From Candidatus Omnitrophota bacterium (GTDB lineage Bacteria > Omnitrophota > Gorgyraeia > Tantalellales > Tantalellaceae): 60,061 bases of DNA. A program made the translations under genes and the position numbers. The DNA lies in contig JADHWG010000004.1 in NCBI GenBank assembly GCA_016783605.1, positions 1 through 60,061 on the forward strand, read 5' to 3'. Of this stretch, positions 8,633 through 18,116 are shown piece by piece (positions within the stretch are counted from its first letter, which is position 1; each line of letters starts with the position of its first letter). The notes under the pieces were generated by a model. The model was not told the origin of the DNA and ran no database searches. It saw nothing but the letters and a program-made list of their open reading frames with translations.

Positions 8633-10180
8633 ATGAAAAACGATAAGGTGATCATTTTTGACACGACTTTAAGGGACGGGGAACAGACTCCCGGGGCGAG
8701 TCTTTCGGCGAACGAAAAACTCAAAATAGCTTTTCAGTTGGAAAAGCTTGGGGTTGATGTTATTGAAGCGGGGTTTCCACGCACGAGTCCTGGAGATCTT
8801 GAGGCCGTCGGAATGGTTGCCGAACACGTGAAGAAACCCATAATATGCGGTTTGGCCAGAGCCACCAAAAAAGATATTGATGATGCCGCGCACGCGTTAA
8901 AAAAAGCGAAGCGCCGAAGGGTTCACATATTTTTGGCGACAAGCGCCATACATCGCAAATATAAACTGCGTAAAGCGAAAGACGAAATTCTAACCGCGGC
9001 TGTCAGCGCGATTAAATACGCAAAGCGAAAATTTTCCGACATAGAGTTTTCTCCGGAAGATGCCTCTCGTACGGAACTCGATTTTCTCGCGCGTGTTACT
9101 GAGACCGTTATTAAAGCCGGGGCGACAACGGTGAATATCCCCGACACGGTCGGGTATTCCGTGCCGGAAGAATTCGCGAATGTGATAACGTATCTTAAAG
9201 AAAAAGTTTCGAATATCGATAAGGCGGTTATAAGCGTTCATTGCCACAACGATTTAGGGTTGGCGGTAAGCAACTCTTTGGCGGCGGTTTCGCACGGCGC
9301 GCGTCAAGTGGAATGCACGATCAACGGTCTCGGAGAAAGAGCGGGAAACGCCTCTTTGGAAGAGATCGTTATGGGGCTAAAAACGCGTAAAGACATCTTT
9401 GGAACACTAAAAACAAATATCAAAACCAAACAGCTTTATAAGACCAGCCGATTGGTTTCGCGTCTTTCCGGGATTTTGGTTCAGCCGAATAAAGCGATCA
9501 TCGGCGAGAACGCGTTCAGTCACGAAGCCGGAATTCATCAGGACGGAATATTAAAAAGAAGAGACACTTACGAAATTATCCGGCCGGAAGACGTTGGGTT
9601 TAAAGGAACGAAACTTGTTCTCGGCAAACTTTCCGGGAGCCACGCGTTTTCGGAACGACTTAAAAAATTGGGGTATTTTCTTGAAAAAGAAGAACTTGAC
9701 CAAGCTTTCGGCAGGTTTAAGGCGTTGGCGGATAAAAAAAGTAAGATCTTTGACGAAGATCTGGCGGCGATCGTTGAAGATGAATTGGCGACGGTGCGTG
9801 AGGAATATAAGCTTATTGATTTCGAGGTGATAAGCGGCAACAAGATCAATCCTTTAGCAAGCGTGAAGCTCACCAAAGAGAAAAAAACTGTTACGGCGAC
9901 GGCGAACGGAGACGGACCGGTGGACGCGTGCTTTAAAACCATAGATAAAGCGATCGGGCTTAAGGGGAAACTGATTGATTATAAAGTGAGTGCCGTTACC
10001 AGCGGAAAAGATGCTCTCGGAGAGGCAAGTGTTAAGATCAAGTTCGGAAAAGACATCGCCATCGGAAGAGCTTCCAGCACGGACGTGATCGAAGCAAGCG
10101 TGCTCGCGTACGTTAATGCGGTTAATAGGCACGCTTTGAGAAAAAAATCAAAAATCAAAAGGCAAAAATCATATAAATAG
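8633..10180 (+). CDS. leuA: 2-isopropylmalate synthase
   Basis: LeuA condenses acetyl-CoA with 2-oxoisovalerate, the first committed step of leucine synthesis. DTTLRDGEQTPG marks the N-terminal TIM-barrel metal site, HCHNDLGLA and GLGERAGNASLEE are conserved, and the C-terminal third is the LeuA dimerisation and allosteric domain. Length (515 residues) fits. The last residues (KSKIKRQKSYK) and the stop codon come from low-complexity and repeat DNA: the stop lies inside the 102-bp inverted-repeat element at 10175-10276. leuB, leuC and leuD are not in the window. Confidence 0.95.
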   Translation: MKNDKVIIFDTTLRDGEQTPGASLSANEKLKIAFQLEKLGVDVIEAGFPRTSPGDLEAVGMVAEHVKKPIICGLARATKKDIDDAAHALKKAKRRRVHIFLATSAIHRKYKLRKAKDEILTAAVSAIKYAKRKFSDIEFSPEDASRTELDFLARVTETVIKAGATTVNIPDTVGYSVPEEFANVITYLKEKVSNIDKAVISVHCHNDLGLAVSNSLAAVSHGARQVECTINGLGERAGNASLEEIVMGLKTRKDIFGTLKTNIKTKQLYKTSRLVSRLSGILVQPNKAIIGENAFSHEAGIHQDGILKRRDTYEIIRPEDVGFKGTKLVLGKLSGSHAFSERLKKLGYFLEKEELDQAFGRFKALADKKSKIFDEDLAAIVEDELATVREEYKLIDFEVISGNKINPLASVKLTKEKKTVTATANGDGPVDACFKTIDKAIGLKGKLIDYKVSAVTSGKDALGEASVKIKFGKDIAIGRASSTDVIEASVLAYVNAVNRHALRKKSKIKRQKSYK

Positions 10181-10276
10181 GGACGTCACCCATTTAATTA
10201 GGTGAAAAAATACTTATAACGCAAGCGAATGACGTTCCTATTTGATCGGTTAATTAAATGGGTGACGTCCCTATTT
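10175..10276. repeat. 102-bp element with perfect 26-bp terminal inverted repeats
   Basis: The two ends (AAATAGGGACGTCACCCATT... and its exact complement) are 26 bp each and enclose about 50 bp. The element overlaps the leuA stop and ends just before aroE. A shorter piece resembling its AATAGGGAC end is found near 37460, where rhuM is truncated. It looks like a non-autonomous, transposase-mobilised REP or MITE. Confidence 0.88.
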
Positions 10277-10290
10277 AAAAGTTGTTTATT

Positions 10291-11199
10291 ATGACAGATC
10301 AAAATTCAAAAAAATTGTACGGGCTTTTGGGGCGGAACATAAGTTATTCTCTTTCGCCCGCCATGCATAACGCCGCGTTTAAGCATTTTGGGATTCCTGC
10401 GGAATACGTGATCTTTGACAAAAAACCTGAAGAGTTAAAAAGTTTTTTTGAAAACGAAGTTTTAACCGGGAAGATCAGCGGGTTGAATGTTACTGTGCCG
10501 TATAAGTTGGATGTTAAAAAAATATTGGATGAATATGGTGCGGAAGTAGAACCTTTGGCAAAATTGAGCGGCGCGGTTAATACCATAATGGTGGCTGATG
10601 GAAAGCTCAAAGGTTATAACACGGATGCTTCCGGTTTTTTGAAATCTTTAAATGAAGATGCGGGATATAGGTCTCAGCCTCATAACGGAAGCGTTTTTGT
10701 AATCGGTGCTGGTGGTGGAAGTCATGCGGTATGTTTTGTTTTAGCTTCTACGTATAGTGAACTTAAGAACATATACGTATATGATGAAAAAGAAACCCAA
10801 GCAGATATTTTGAAAGAGAATTTCCAGAATGCGCGAAAAGTATTTCCCCATATTCCAGATGTTTTGCGTATTGTTGAAGAGAATGAAAGAGAAGAAATAA
10901 TCAAAACCTGTAATTTGATCGCAAACACTACCCCTTGCGGTACAAACGTGGGAGATCCCATTCCGATTTCACCTGAATGGTTAAAACCGGGTATGACGGT
11001 ATATGATCTAGTTTACGCTCGGGAAACAGAACTTATTAAAGCGGCAAAAGAAAAAGGACTTAAGGCATCAGGTGGGCTTGGGATGTTGGTAATGCAGGGC
11101 GCGATGTCGTTTGGGCTTTGGACCGGGGAAAAAATTGAAGAAATAAAAAACATCATGAAACAAGCCGCGCTCGAGAAACTCGCAAACAAAAAGGCATAA
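10291..11199 (+). CDS. aroE: Shikimate dehydrogenase
   Basis: AroE reduces 3-dehydroshikimate to shikimate with NADPH in the aromatic pathway. The shikimate-binding motif SLSPAMHN, NVTVPYK with the catalytic lysine, GAVNTI and GYNTDASGF are present, as is the nucleotide-binding glycine loop GAGGGSHA. ATG 10291 is preferred over TTG 10282, though neither has a strong ribosome binding site. The protein is 302 residues. The stop codon abuts the pilD ATG, so aroE and pilD are coupled. Confidence 0.94.
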   Translation: MTDQNSKKLYGLLGRNISYSLSPAMHNAAFKHFGIPAEYVIFDKKPEELKSFFENEVLTGKISGLNVTVPYKLDVKKILDEYGAEVEPLAKLSGAVNTIMVADGKLKGYNTDASGFLKSLNEDAGYRSQPHNGSVFVIGAGGGSHAVCFVLASTYSELKNIYVYDEKETQADILKENFQNARKVFPHIPDVLRIVEENEREEIIKTCNLIANTTPCGTNVGDPIPISPEWLKPGMTVYDLVYARETELIKAAKEKGLKASGGLGMLVMQGAMSFGLWTGEKIEEIKNIMKQAALEKLANKKA

Positions 11200-11964
11200 A
11201 TGGAAAAACTTGTTATCTTCATTTTTGGCGCTATAATCGGCAGTTTTCTGAATGTTTGTATTTATAGGCTTCCCTTAGGTAAATCCGTTGTCCGTCCGAG
11301 ATCTTTCTGTCCTTTCTGCGAAAAACCCATTTCCTGGTTTGATAACGTGCCTCTGGTAAGTTTTATAATCCTTTTAGGCAAATGCCGTGCGTGCAGGCGG
11401 TCGATATCGATAAGATATTTTTTGGTGGAACTTGTTACGGCATTAAGCGGTATTTTGCTTTTATCGTATTTCCCGCTCGGCGTTAAATTTTTTGTATATT
11501 GGATCTTTACGTGGAGTTTGATCGTAATCACTTTCATTGACATTGAACACCAGGAAATCCCGGACATTATCAGTCTTCCGGGGATAGTTCTCGGGCTTAT
11601 TTGTATGACGGTTTTCAAATTGGACGGGTCCCTGACACATGTGTGGTCGTTACTAAATTCCGCCTTAGGTGTTTTAGTCGGCGGAGGGATGATGTTTCTT
11701 TTGGGAGTGGTGGGAGAATTTATTTTTAAAAAGGAAGCGCTTGGCGGCGGGGATGTTAAGCTGATGGCGATGATGGGTGCTTTTCTCGGATGGAAACTGA
11801 TTATTTTAACGTTTTTCTTAGCGCCTTTTATGGGAGCCGGAGTAGGTCTATTTATGAAGATCCGGTTTAAAAAAGAGGTTATCCCATATGGTCCGTATCT
11901 TTCCGCCGGCGCGATAATAAGCTTGTTGTACGGACACGAAATATTGCGATATTTGTTTGGATAA
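11200..11964 (+). CDS. pilD: Prepilin peptidase / N-methyltransferase
   Basis: This polytopic membrane aspartic protease cleaves and methylates type IV prepilins or type II secretion pseudopilins. GSFLNVCIYRLP is followed by two CxxC pairs (CPFC, CRAC) of the cytoplasmic zinc-binding loop. The two catalytic aspartate regions are DIEHQEIPD and GGGDVK. About seven hydrophobic segments are visible. The 254-residue length is normal. It starts immediately after the aroE stop. The pilin genes themselves are not in the window. Confidence 0.94.
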   Translation: MEKLVIFIFGAIIGSFLNVCIYRLPLGKSVVRPRSFCPFCEKPISWFDNVPLVSFIILLGKCRACRRSISIRYFLVELVTALSGILLLSYFPLGVKFFVYWIFTWSLIVITFIDIEHQEIPDIISLPGIVLGLICMTVFKLDGSLTHVWSLLNSALGVLVGGGMMFLLGVVGEFIFKKEALGGGDVKLMAMMGAFLGWKLIILTFFLAPFMGAGVGLFMKIRFKKEVIPYGPYLSAGAIISLLYGHEILRYLFG

Positions 11965-11974
11965 CGGTTGATCT

Positions 11975-12078
11975 GTTGCAGGTTACACGTTACACGTTTC
12001 ACGCCTTCCCGCCGAAGGCGGACCCGCCCTCGGCGGAAAAACCTGAAACCTGTAACCTGAAACCTGTAACCTGTAACC
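11975..12078. repeat. GGTTACAGG foldback element, copy 3
   Basis: Third copy, with GGTTACACG-type left units, a CCGCCGAAGGCGG centre and ACCTGTAACC right units, lying between pilD and aroC. The extra 39 residues at the start of the aroC ORF in the track are read-through of this repeat. Confidence 0.9.
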
Positions 12079-12092
12079 AAAAAGGAGTAGAT

Positions 12093-13238
12093 ATGCTCAG
12101 ATATATGACCGCGGGTGAATCTCATGGGGAAAGTTTGGTGGCGATTCTTGACGGTGTGCCGGCCGGTCTTAGGCTGGATTCGGGAGGAAAAGAAATTATC
12201 ACGCGTGAGCTTGCCAAAAGAATGCATGGATACGGAAGAGGCGGGCGTATGGAGATAGAAACTGCGGGTAATTTTAAGATCCTTTCAGGGATAAGGAATG
12301 AGGTCACCATAGGAAGCCCGATAGGGATAGAAATTCCCAATAAAGATTTTAAGATCGATTCACTGCCTGAGATCAAATCTCCTCGTCCCGGGCATGCGGA
12401 TCTGGCAGGTATGCAGAAATACGCCCTGAAAGAGGCAAGAAGTGTTCTGGAAAGGGCGAGCGCGCGTGAAACTGCCGCGAAAACCGCTTTGGGGGCGATT
12501 GCCAGAATTTTGCTTCTGGAGTTTGGAATAGAGGTCTTAAGTCACGTGACGATGATCGGATCCGTCAAGGCGAATACAAAACACCTTTCGTTCGATGAAA
12601 TATTGGAATTAAGCGACGTAAGCAAGTCGCCTGTACGGTGCGCGGATAAAAAAGCCGAGAAAAAGATGTGTAATGAAATAGACAAAGCAAAAAAACGAGG
12701 GGACACGCTCGGAGGTGTTTTTGAAGTTATCGCGCGCGCGGTGCCGCCGGGGCTCGGAAGTTATATTCAGTGGGACAGAAGGCTGGATGGAGAACTGGCG
12801 AGGCAGATCATGTCCATTCCCGCGGTGAAGGCGGTATCAATCGGCGAAGGGATCGAATGCGCGTCGCTTGCCGGTTCCAAAACACATGACCCGATCGGAT
12901 ATGACACGGAAAAGAAAAGTTTTAAAAGAGCCTTGAATAATGCCGGCGGTATCGAAGGCGGCATTTCAAACGGAGAACAAATAGTGGTGAAAGGATTTAT
13001 GAAACCTATCGCGACTCTTGCGAAGCCGTTGGCGTCGGTAAATGTTGATGATAAAAGTGAAAGTTTCGCGGTAACCGAACGAGCGGATGTATCGGCCGTT
13101 GCCGCTTGCGGAGTTATCGCGGAAGCGGCGATGAGTTTGACTCTCGCGTGGGCGTTTATGGATAAATTCGGTTCGGATTCTGTTCGAGAGATACGCCGGA
13201 ATTATGACGGATATACGGAACAACTCAAAAGTATGTGA
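12093..13238 (+). CDS. aroC: Chorismate synthase
   Basis: AroC makes chorismate from EPSP and needs reduced FMN. Family signatures visible are AGESHG at the start, RPGHADLAG, SARETA and GGIEGGISNG. The start is set at ATG 12093 because AAAGGAG lies upstream and the protein then begins MLRYMTAGESHG, as in the family. The track start at 11976 lies in a foldback repeat. Length is 381 residues. It overlaps or abuts aroK, so the two final shikimate-pathway genes in the run are coupled. Confidence 0.95.
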   Translation: MLRYMTAGESHGESLVAILDGVPAGLRLDSGGKEIITRELAKRMHGYGRGGRMEIETAGNFKILSGIRNEVTIGSPIGIEIPNKDFKIDSLPEIKSPRPGHADLAGMQKYALKEARSVLERASARETAAKTALGAIARILLLEFGIEVLSHVTMIGSVKANTKHLSFDEILELSDVSKSPVRCADKKAEKKMCNEIDKAKKRGDTLGGVFEVIARAVPPGLGSYIQWDRRLDGELARQIMSIPAVKAVSIGEGIECASLAGSKTHDPIGYDTEKKSFKRALNNAGGIEGGISNGEQIVVKGFMKPIATLAKPLASVNVDDKSESFAVTERADVSAVAACGVIAEAAMSLTLAWAFMDKFGSDSVREIRRNYDGYTEQLKSM

Positions 13239-13240
13239 TC

Positions 13241-13753
13241 ATGAAGAATATAATTGTTACGGGATTTATGGGAACGGGAAAAACGACTATCGCGAAAGTA
13301 CTCGCGAAAGAGCTTGGTAGAGTGTATGTGAGTATCGATGAGAGAATAGAAAAACGCGAGGGAGAGGCAATTACCGATATCTTTAAAAATAAAGGAGAAC
13401 CCTATTTCAGAAAGCTTGAAAAAGAGATCATAGAAATCATTTCGAAAAAGACCGGACAGGTGATAGATACCGGAGGCGGAGCTATTTTGAACGAGGAAAA
13501 CAGGATTAATTTAAAGAAAAACGGCATAATAATCTGTTTTTGGTCGGAGCCTCGCGTGATATTTGAGAGAACAAAAAAATATGTTCACCGACCGCTTTTA
13601 AACGTGGAAAATCCCGAAGAGAGAATCAAAGAACTTTTAGAAATGCGTCGAGCGCGTTACGAAAAAGCGGATTTTCATATAGATACAACCGATTTTGATA
13701 TGGACGGTATTATCAAAAAAATAAACGAGATAATGAAAAAGCAAAAAGATTAA
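13241..13753 (+). CDS. aroK: Shikimate kinase
   Basis: AroK phosphorylates shikimate. The Walker A motif is GFMGTGKTT, with shikimate-binding residues in SIDERIE, EPYFRKLE and GGGAI, and the lid arginine region RPLL. ATG 13241 gives MKNIIVTGFMGTGK, the usual N-terminus. The track's GTG 13235 would overlap the aroC stop by 4 nt and is also possible. The protein is about 170 residues. aroC-aroK form a short operon, and a CCTCGTAGG repeat separates them from the next gene. Confidence 0.94.
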   Translation: MKNIIVTGFMGTGKTTIAKVLAKELGRVYVSIDERIEKREGEAITDIFKNKGEPYFRKLEKEIIEIISKKTGQVIDTGGGAILNEENRINLKKNGIIICFWSEPRVIFERTKKYVHRPLLNVENPEERIKELLEMRRARYEKADFHIDTTDFDMDGIIKKINEIMKKQKD

Positions 13754-13764
13754 GCGTAAGCCGT

Positions 13765-13808
13765 AACAACCTCGTAGGTTCAACCTCGTAGGTTGAACCT
13801 ACGAGGTT
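13765..13808. repeat. CCTCGTAGG repeat, one and a half units
   Basis: Two direct AACCTCGTAGGTT units are followed by one inverted unit, between aroK and the HD-GYP gene. It is the same family as 30-56 and 24541-24581. Confidence 0.88.
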
Positions 13809-13870
13809 GAATGGAAGGTGAGCTCTGTGCCATGTACCGTGTAAGATAAATCAGGAAAGTGAGGGGGAAA

Positions 13871-14902
13871 ATGGGGCGAGCGGGGAAAAGGTCGGATAAA
13901 ATTAATGTCAATGACAAAAATACCGTGTTGTGGGCGCTGTTTTTTGAGAAGCTGCTGCAGAATGTTACGGCTTCCGTTATGGTTACCGATGACGCGGGAA
14001 AAGTTATATTTGTGAATGAAAATTATCTAAATTTTTTTCGTTTTGATGAGAAAGATATCGTAGGGAAAAGCTGGATCGATGTAATAATTCCTCAAGATCA
14101 ACGTCCGAAAGTTGAAAAGATATTTAATGACATAAAAAAAAGAAAAATGCTCGGCAAGTTCAACACTCCCGTGAACGGAAAGAAGAAAACTGACGATTAT
14201 TTGTGCTGGATCGCGATACCTTTGGAAAAAAAGAGAACCATGCTGTATACGTTTATCGGAAAAAAAGGAGACGGCGCGGACAAACGGATGGTTAAAGTTT
14301 TTGACAACACAAAAGTAATGCTTAATACGGCGTATGCTGAAGTTGTTGAAACGATCTTTTCGGCGGCGGAAAAAAGCGAACCGGGAACGGCGAAACACGC
14401 GGTTCGTGTAATGTTTTTCGCCGTAACTTTGGCAAAAAAACTGAAGATAAAAAAAGACGGGATAGAACGTCTTAAAGTGGCTTCTCTTCTTCATGATCTT
14501 GGTAAATTGGCGTTGGATGACAGGATTTTGTTAAAAAAAGGAAAATTGGATGAGGAGGAGTTTAGAGAGATAAAAAAACATCCGATTGTGGGATCGGAAA
14601 TAGTGAGTCTTGTTTATTTTTTAAAGGATATAATCCCGATCATGGCCAACCATCATGAAAATTATGACGGGTCAGGGTATCCTGAAGGTATAAAAGGGGC
14701 GGATATTCCGCTGGAAGCCAGAGTGCTCGGTATCGCGGATATCTATGAAGCGTTAACGGCGGATCGTCCTTATCGCAGAGGATTTTCTCGGGATGACGCG
14801 GTCGATATTATGAATGGCGAAAAGGGCAAAAAGCTCGATCCGAAGATTACGGATATTTTTCTTGAGATGGTACGAAACGGTGAGATCGAGGAGGTTGTGT
14901 GA
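13871..14902 (+). CDS. PAS domain-HD-GYP phosphodiesterase
   Basis: The N-terminal part (about residues 20-125) is a PAS domain (SVMVTDDAGKVIFVNENY). The C-terminal part is an HD-GYP domain with the metal motif LLHDLGK and HHENYDGSGYPEG, ending with the ADIYEALT helix. HD-GYP proteins hydrolyse cyclic di-GMP, and some cleave 3',3'-cGAMP. There are no transmembrane segments, so it acts in the cytoplasm. ATG 13871 follows AGGGGG. The track's GTG start is 12 nt upstream. It overlaps dprA by 4 nt (GTGA), so they are co-translated. Confidence 0.92.
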   Translation: MGRAGKRSDKINVNDKNTVLWALFFEKLLQNVTASVMVTDDAGKVIFVNENYLNFFRFDEKDIVGKSWIDVIIPQDQRPKVEKIFNDIKKRKMLGKFNTPVNGKKKTDDYLCWIAIPLEKKRTMLYTFIGKKGDGADKRMVKVFDNTKVMLNTAYAEVVETIFSAAEKSEPGTAKHAVRVMFFAVTLAKKLKIKKDGIERLKVASLLHDLGKLALDDRILLKKGKLDEEEFREIKKHPIVGSEIVSLVYFLKDIIPIMANHHENYDGSGYPEGIKGADIPLEARVLGIADIYEALTADRPYRRGFSRDDAVDIMNGEKGKKLDPKITDIFLEMVRNGEIEEVV

Positions 14903-16017
14903 CGAGTGTTCCCGCGCGCGATATGATAGCGCTTAACCTTATACCGGGACTTTCTCCGCGGGTGATCAAGCGTCTTCTCGAAAGTGTCGCGAAGCCCGAT
15001 GAAATATTTCGGATGACGGAAAGTGAAATAAGAAAAATTGTTCTAAAACCCGCAGGTCTTGCGGCGAAAATACGCGGCGCGAAATTGACATCCGAATATA
15101 AAGAAGAACTCGCGTATATGCGCGAGAACAATATAGAAGCAATTTGCGTTAAAGATGAGTCTTATCCGGAAAATTTAAAGAATATATACGATCCGCCGGC
15201 TGTTCTTTATTCGCGAGGCGCGTTAACCGGAGTCGGCGAGAACGCTGTCGCGATGGTGGGAGCCAGAAGATGTTCGGCTTATGGACTTCAGATGGCTGAA
15301 CGCATCGCGTTCGATCTGGCAAAAGAAGGAATAACGGTTGCCAGCGGTATGGCCAGAGGAATAGATACGGCCGCGCATAAAGGCGTGGTTAAAGCCGGAG
15401 GGAAAACTATCGCGGTAATGGGCAGTGGTTTCAAGCACATATATCCTCCGGAAGCGAAATCTTTAATTCCCGCCATCGCGGAAAAAGGTGCCGTTATTAC
15501 CGAATATGCGTCCGGGACGATCCCGTTTAAAGGGAATTTTCCGCGGCGAAACAGGATCATAAGCGGAATGGTTAGGGCGGTTATAGTTGTTGAAGCGGCG
15601 GTTAGGAGCGGCGCGATGATAACCGCGAATTTCGCGCTTTCCGAAGGCCGGGACGTGTTTGCCGTTCCGGGGCGAGCTGATTTTTATTCGTCAAAGGGAT
15701 CAAATATGCTGATACAGAAGGGCGCCGCTTTGGTGATGAGCGCGGACGATGTGCTTAAAGAGTTGAATGTTGAAAACGGTAAAACTAAAAATGATGTCGT
15801 CTCAAATGTTTCTCCGCGCTTGGGTTCGAGGAAAGAATATGGCGGAATGATAGAACTTCTTAAAACGGAGTCCCCGGTGCATATTGACCGAATTTCCGAA
15901 GAAACCGGGATAGAACTAAAAAATTTATCGGCGGTACTTCTGTCTTTACAGATCAGAGGCACAATAAAGGAACTGCCGGGGAAGAATTATATATTGGCAA
16001 ACCAAAAAGGAAAGTGA
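14899..16017 (+). CDS. dprA: DNA-processing protein DprA
   Basis: DprA loads RecA on incoming single-stranded DNA during natural transformation. An N-terminal helix-hairpin-helix region precedes the Rossmann-like core (MVGARRCSAYG, SGMARGIDTAAH, MGSGFKHIYPPE, NRIISGM), and a C-terminal winged helix (DprA_WH) is present at the end. The GTG start at 14899 has a GAGGAGG site at good spacing and overlaps the HD-GYP stop. With pilD nearby this is compatible with competence, though no Com pore genes are in view. Confidence 0.94.
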   Translation: MTSVPARDMIALNLIPGLSPRVIKRLLESVAKPDEIFRMTESEIRKIVLKPAGLAAKIRGAKLTSEYKEELAYMRENNIEAICVKDESYPENLKNIYDPPAVLYSRGALTGVGENAVAMVGARRCSAYGLQMAERIAFDLAKEGITVASGMARGIDTAAHKGVVKAGGKTIAVMGSGFKHIYPPEAKSLIPAIAEKGAVITEYASGTIPFKGNFPRRNRIISGMVRAVIVVEAAVRSGAMITANFALSEGRDVFAVPGRADFYSSKGSNMLIQKGAALVMSADDVLKELNVENGKTKNDVVSNVSPRLGSRKEYGGMIELLKTESPVHIDRISEETGIELKNLSAVLLSLQIRGTIKELPGKNYILANQKGK

Positions 16018-16024
16018 AACTTTT

Positions 16025-18109
16025 ATGGCTGAGAAAAAGAAATCAAAAAAATCACCCGTTAGAAAAACGGGCGCCTCGCAGGCGAAATATTTGGTGATAG
16101 TTGAGTCTCCGGCGAAATCTAAAACCATAAACAAAATATTGGGCAAGGATTATAACGTGCTTGCGAGTATGGGGCATATTATCGATCTGCCGGTAGATAA
16201 AATGGGGATAGATTTCGACAATGATTTTAAACCCGAATATCGCGTCTTGAAGGGCAGGAAAAAATATCTGACGAGTCTTAAAAAAGAAGCAAAAACGTCT
16301 ACCGCGATATATCTCGCGGCGGACCCTGACCGTGAAGGTGAAGCGATCTGCTGGCATCTTAAGAATCAGCTTGAGAACAAAAAGATAAAAGTGTTCAGAG
16401 TGAGTTTTGAAGAGATAACCGCTAAAGCCGTTAAAGCCGCGTTCGATCATCCCGGCGAGCTTGATATGAACAAAATATACGCTCAGCAGGCGCGTAGAGT
16501 TTTGGACCGGATAGTCGGATATTCTTTAAGTCCGCTTTTATGGAAAAAGATCACAAGGGGCTTAAGTGCCGGAAGAGTACAATCGGTAGCGGTTATGCTT
16601 ATAGTAAGAAGAGAAGAAGAGATCAAGAAGTTTAATGCCCAAGAATATTGGAGTCTTGACGCGCTTCTTCGAAAACAGAAAGCTTTGCCGCCGGAAGAGG
16701 CGGCATCGAATGAATTTAAAGCGCGTCTGATGAAACATAAAGGCGAAAAAGTAGACGTTAAAAGTGAAGATGAAGCGAAAAAAATGATTTCTGAGATCGA
16801 GCGGGAAAAGTTTATTGTTCGTTCCATAAAACGGCGTGACAAAAAAAGTTATCCCCGCGCGCCGTACACAACTTCGTCTCTCCAGCAGGACGCGTTCAAC
16901 CGATTGAATTTTTCGGTAAACAAAACCATGCGGATAGCCCAGAGTCTTTATGAAGGTGTGGAACTGGGCGGGGAAGGAAGTGAGGGGCTCATAACGTATA
17001 TGCGTACGGATTCGGTTAACGTATCGAATGACGCGATCGAATCGGCGCAGAAATACATATTGAAAACATTCGGCGAAAAATATTGTCCGAAGAAACCGCC
17101 GCAGTATAGATCCAAGAAGAGAGCGCAGGAAGCGCATGAAGCGATCCGGCCTACATTGCCGCTTCGCCCGCCGGAGGAAATTAGTTCTTATCTCCCGCCG
17201 GACGAATTTAAGTTGTATAGGCTCATATGGAAAAAGTTTATTGCCAGCCGTATGGAAAATGCTCTTTTTTCGGTTTTGACGGTAATGATAGATGCCGGGG
17301 ATTATGTGTTCCGCGCCGGCGGAAGCCGGGTTATTTTTGACGGGTTCTTAAAGGTGTATAGAGACACCAAGGGCGATGAAAATACCGATACCAACATTCC
17401 TCCGCTTGAAGAAGGGGAACCTTTGGACCTTAAGGAAATGTTTCCTGAACAACATTTTACGAAACCGCCTCCGAGGTATTCGGACGCGTCTTTAGTTAAA
17501 GCTTTGGAAGAAAAAGGGATCGGCCGGCCTTCAACGTACGCACCGACAATAAGAACCGTAATAACTCGCAACTACATAAAACGTATGGGTAAAACTCTGC
17601 GGCCGACGGAACTTGGCGAATTGGTTAACGGTCTTCTAATGGAAAATTTTCCGGATATCGTTGATGAAGAGTTTACCGCGAAAATGGAAGAGGAATTGGA
17701 TAATATCGAGGATGGGAAAACGGAGTGGGTTTCAGTTCTCAAAAAGTTCTATAAGCCTTTCGAGAAAAAACTTGAAGAGGCTAAAGAAAAAATGAAAAGC
17801 GTTAAACGCCAAGCTGTTAAAACTGACGAAGTGTGTGAAGATTGCGGCAAACCCATGGTTATAAAATGGGGTCGAAGAGGACGATTTTTAAGCTGTTCGG
17901 ATTTTCCAACCTGCCGAAACGCCAAATCCATAACGACCGGCGTCAAGTGTCCGGAAGAAAATTGTGACGGAGAACTTGTTGAACGCAAGTCTTCCAGAGG
18001 CATGTTCTACGGATGTACGAAATATCCCAAATGTACGCATACCACAAGAAAGCTTCCGCCTCAAGAAAACGCGTCCGGGGAAAAAGAAGAATCCGTCGAA
18101 GAGGAGTGA
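16025..18109 (+). CDS. topA: DNA topoisomerase I
   Basis: Type IA topoisomerase that relaxes negative supercoils. The N-terminal Toprim domain has VIVESPAKSKTI and ADPDREGE, and the active-site tyrosine lies in TYMRTDSVNVS. The C-terminus carries two four-cysteine zinc ribbons (CEDCGKP...C...C and CPEENCDG...C...C). At 694 residues it is of normal size with a short zinc tail. dprA-topA-xerC is a conserved type of neighbourhood, and xerC begins a few bases after the stop. Confidence 0.96.
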   Translation: MAEKKKSKKSPVRKTGASQAKYLVIVESPAKSKTINKILGKDYNVLASMGHIIDLPVDKMGIDFDNDFKPEYRVLKGRKKYLTSLKKEAKTSTAIYLAADPDREGEAICWHLKNQLENKKIKVFRVSFEEITAKAVKAAFDHPGELDMNKIYAQQARRVLDRIVGYSLSPLLWKKITRGLSAGRVQSVAVMLIVRREEEIKKFNAQEYWSLDALLRKQKALPPEEAASNEFKARLMKHKGEKVDVKSEDEAKKMISEIEREKFIVRSIKRRDKKSYPRAPYTTSSLQQDAFNRLNFSVNKTMRIAQSLYEGVELGGEGSEGLITYMRTDSVNVSNDAIESAQKYILKTFGEKYCPKKPPQYRSKKRAQEAHEAIRPTLPLRPPEEISSYLPPDEFKLYRLIWKKFIASRMENALFSVLTVMIDAGDYVFRAGGSRVIFDGFLKVYRDTKGDENTDTNIPPLEEGEPLDLKEMFPEQHFTKPPPRYSDASLVKALEEKGIGRPSTYAPTIRTVITRNYIKRMGKTLRPTELGELVNGLLMENFPDIVDEEFTAKMEEELDNIEDGKTEWVSVLKKFYKPFEKKLEEAKEKMKSVKRQAVKTDEVCEDCGKPMVIKWGRRGRFLSCSDFPTCRNAKSITTGVKCPEENCDGELVERKSSRGMFYGCTKYPKCTHTTRKLPPQENASGEKEESVEEE

Positions 18110-18116
18110 TCCCCGG

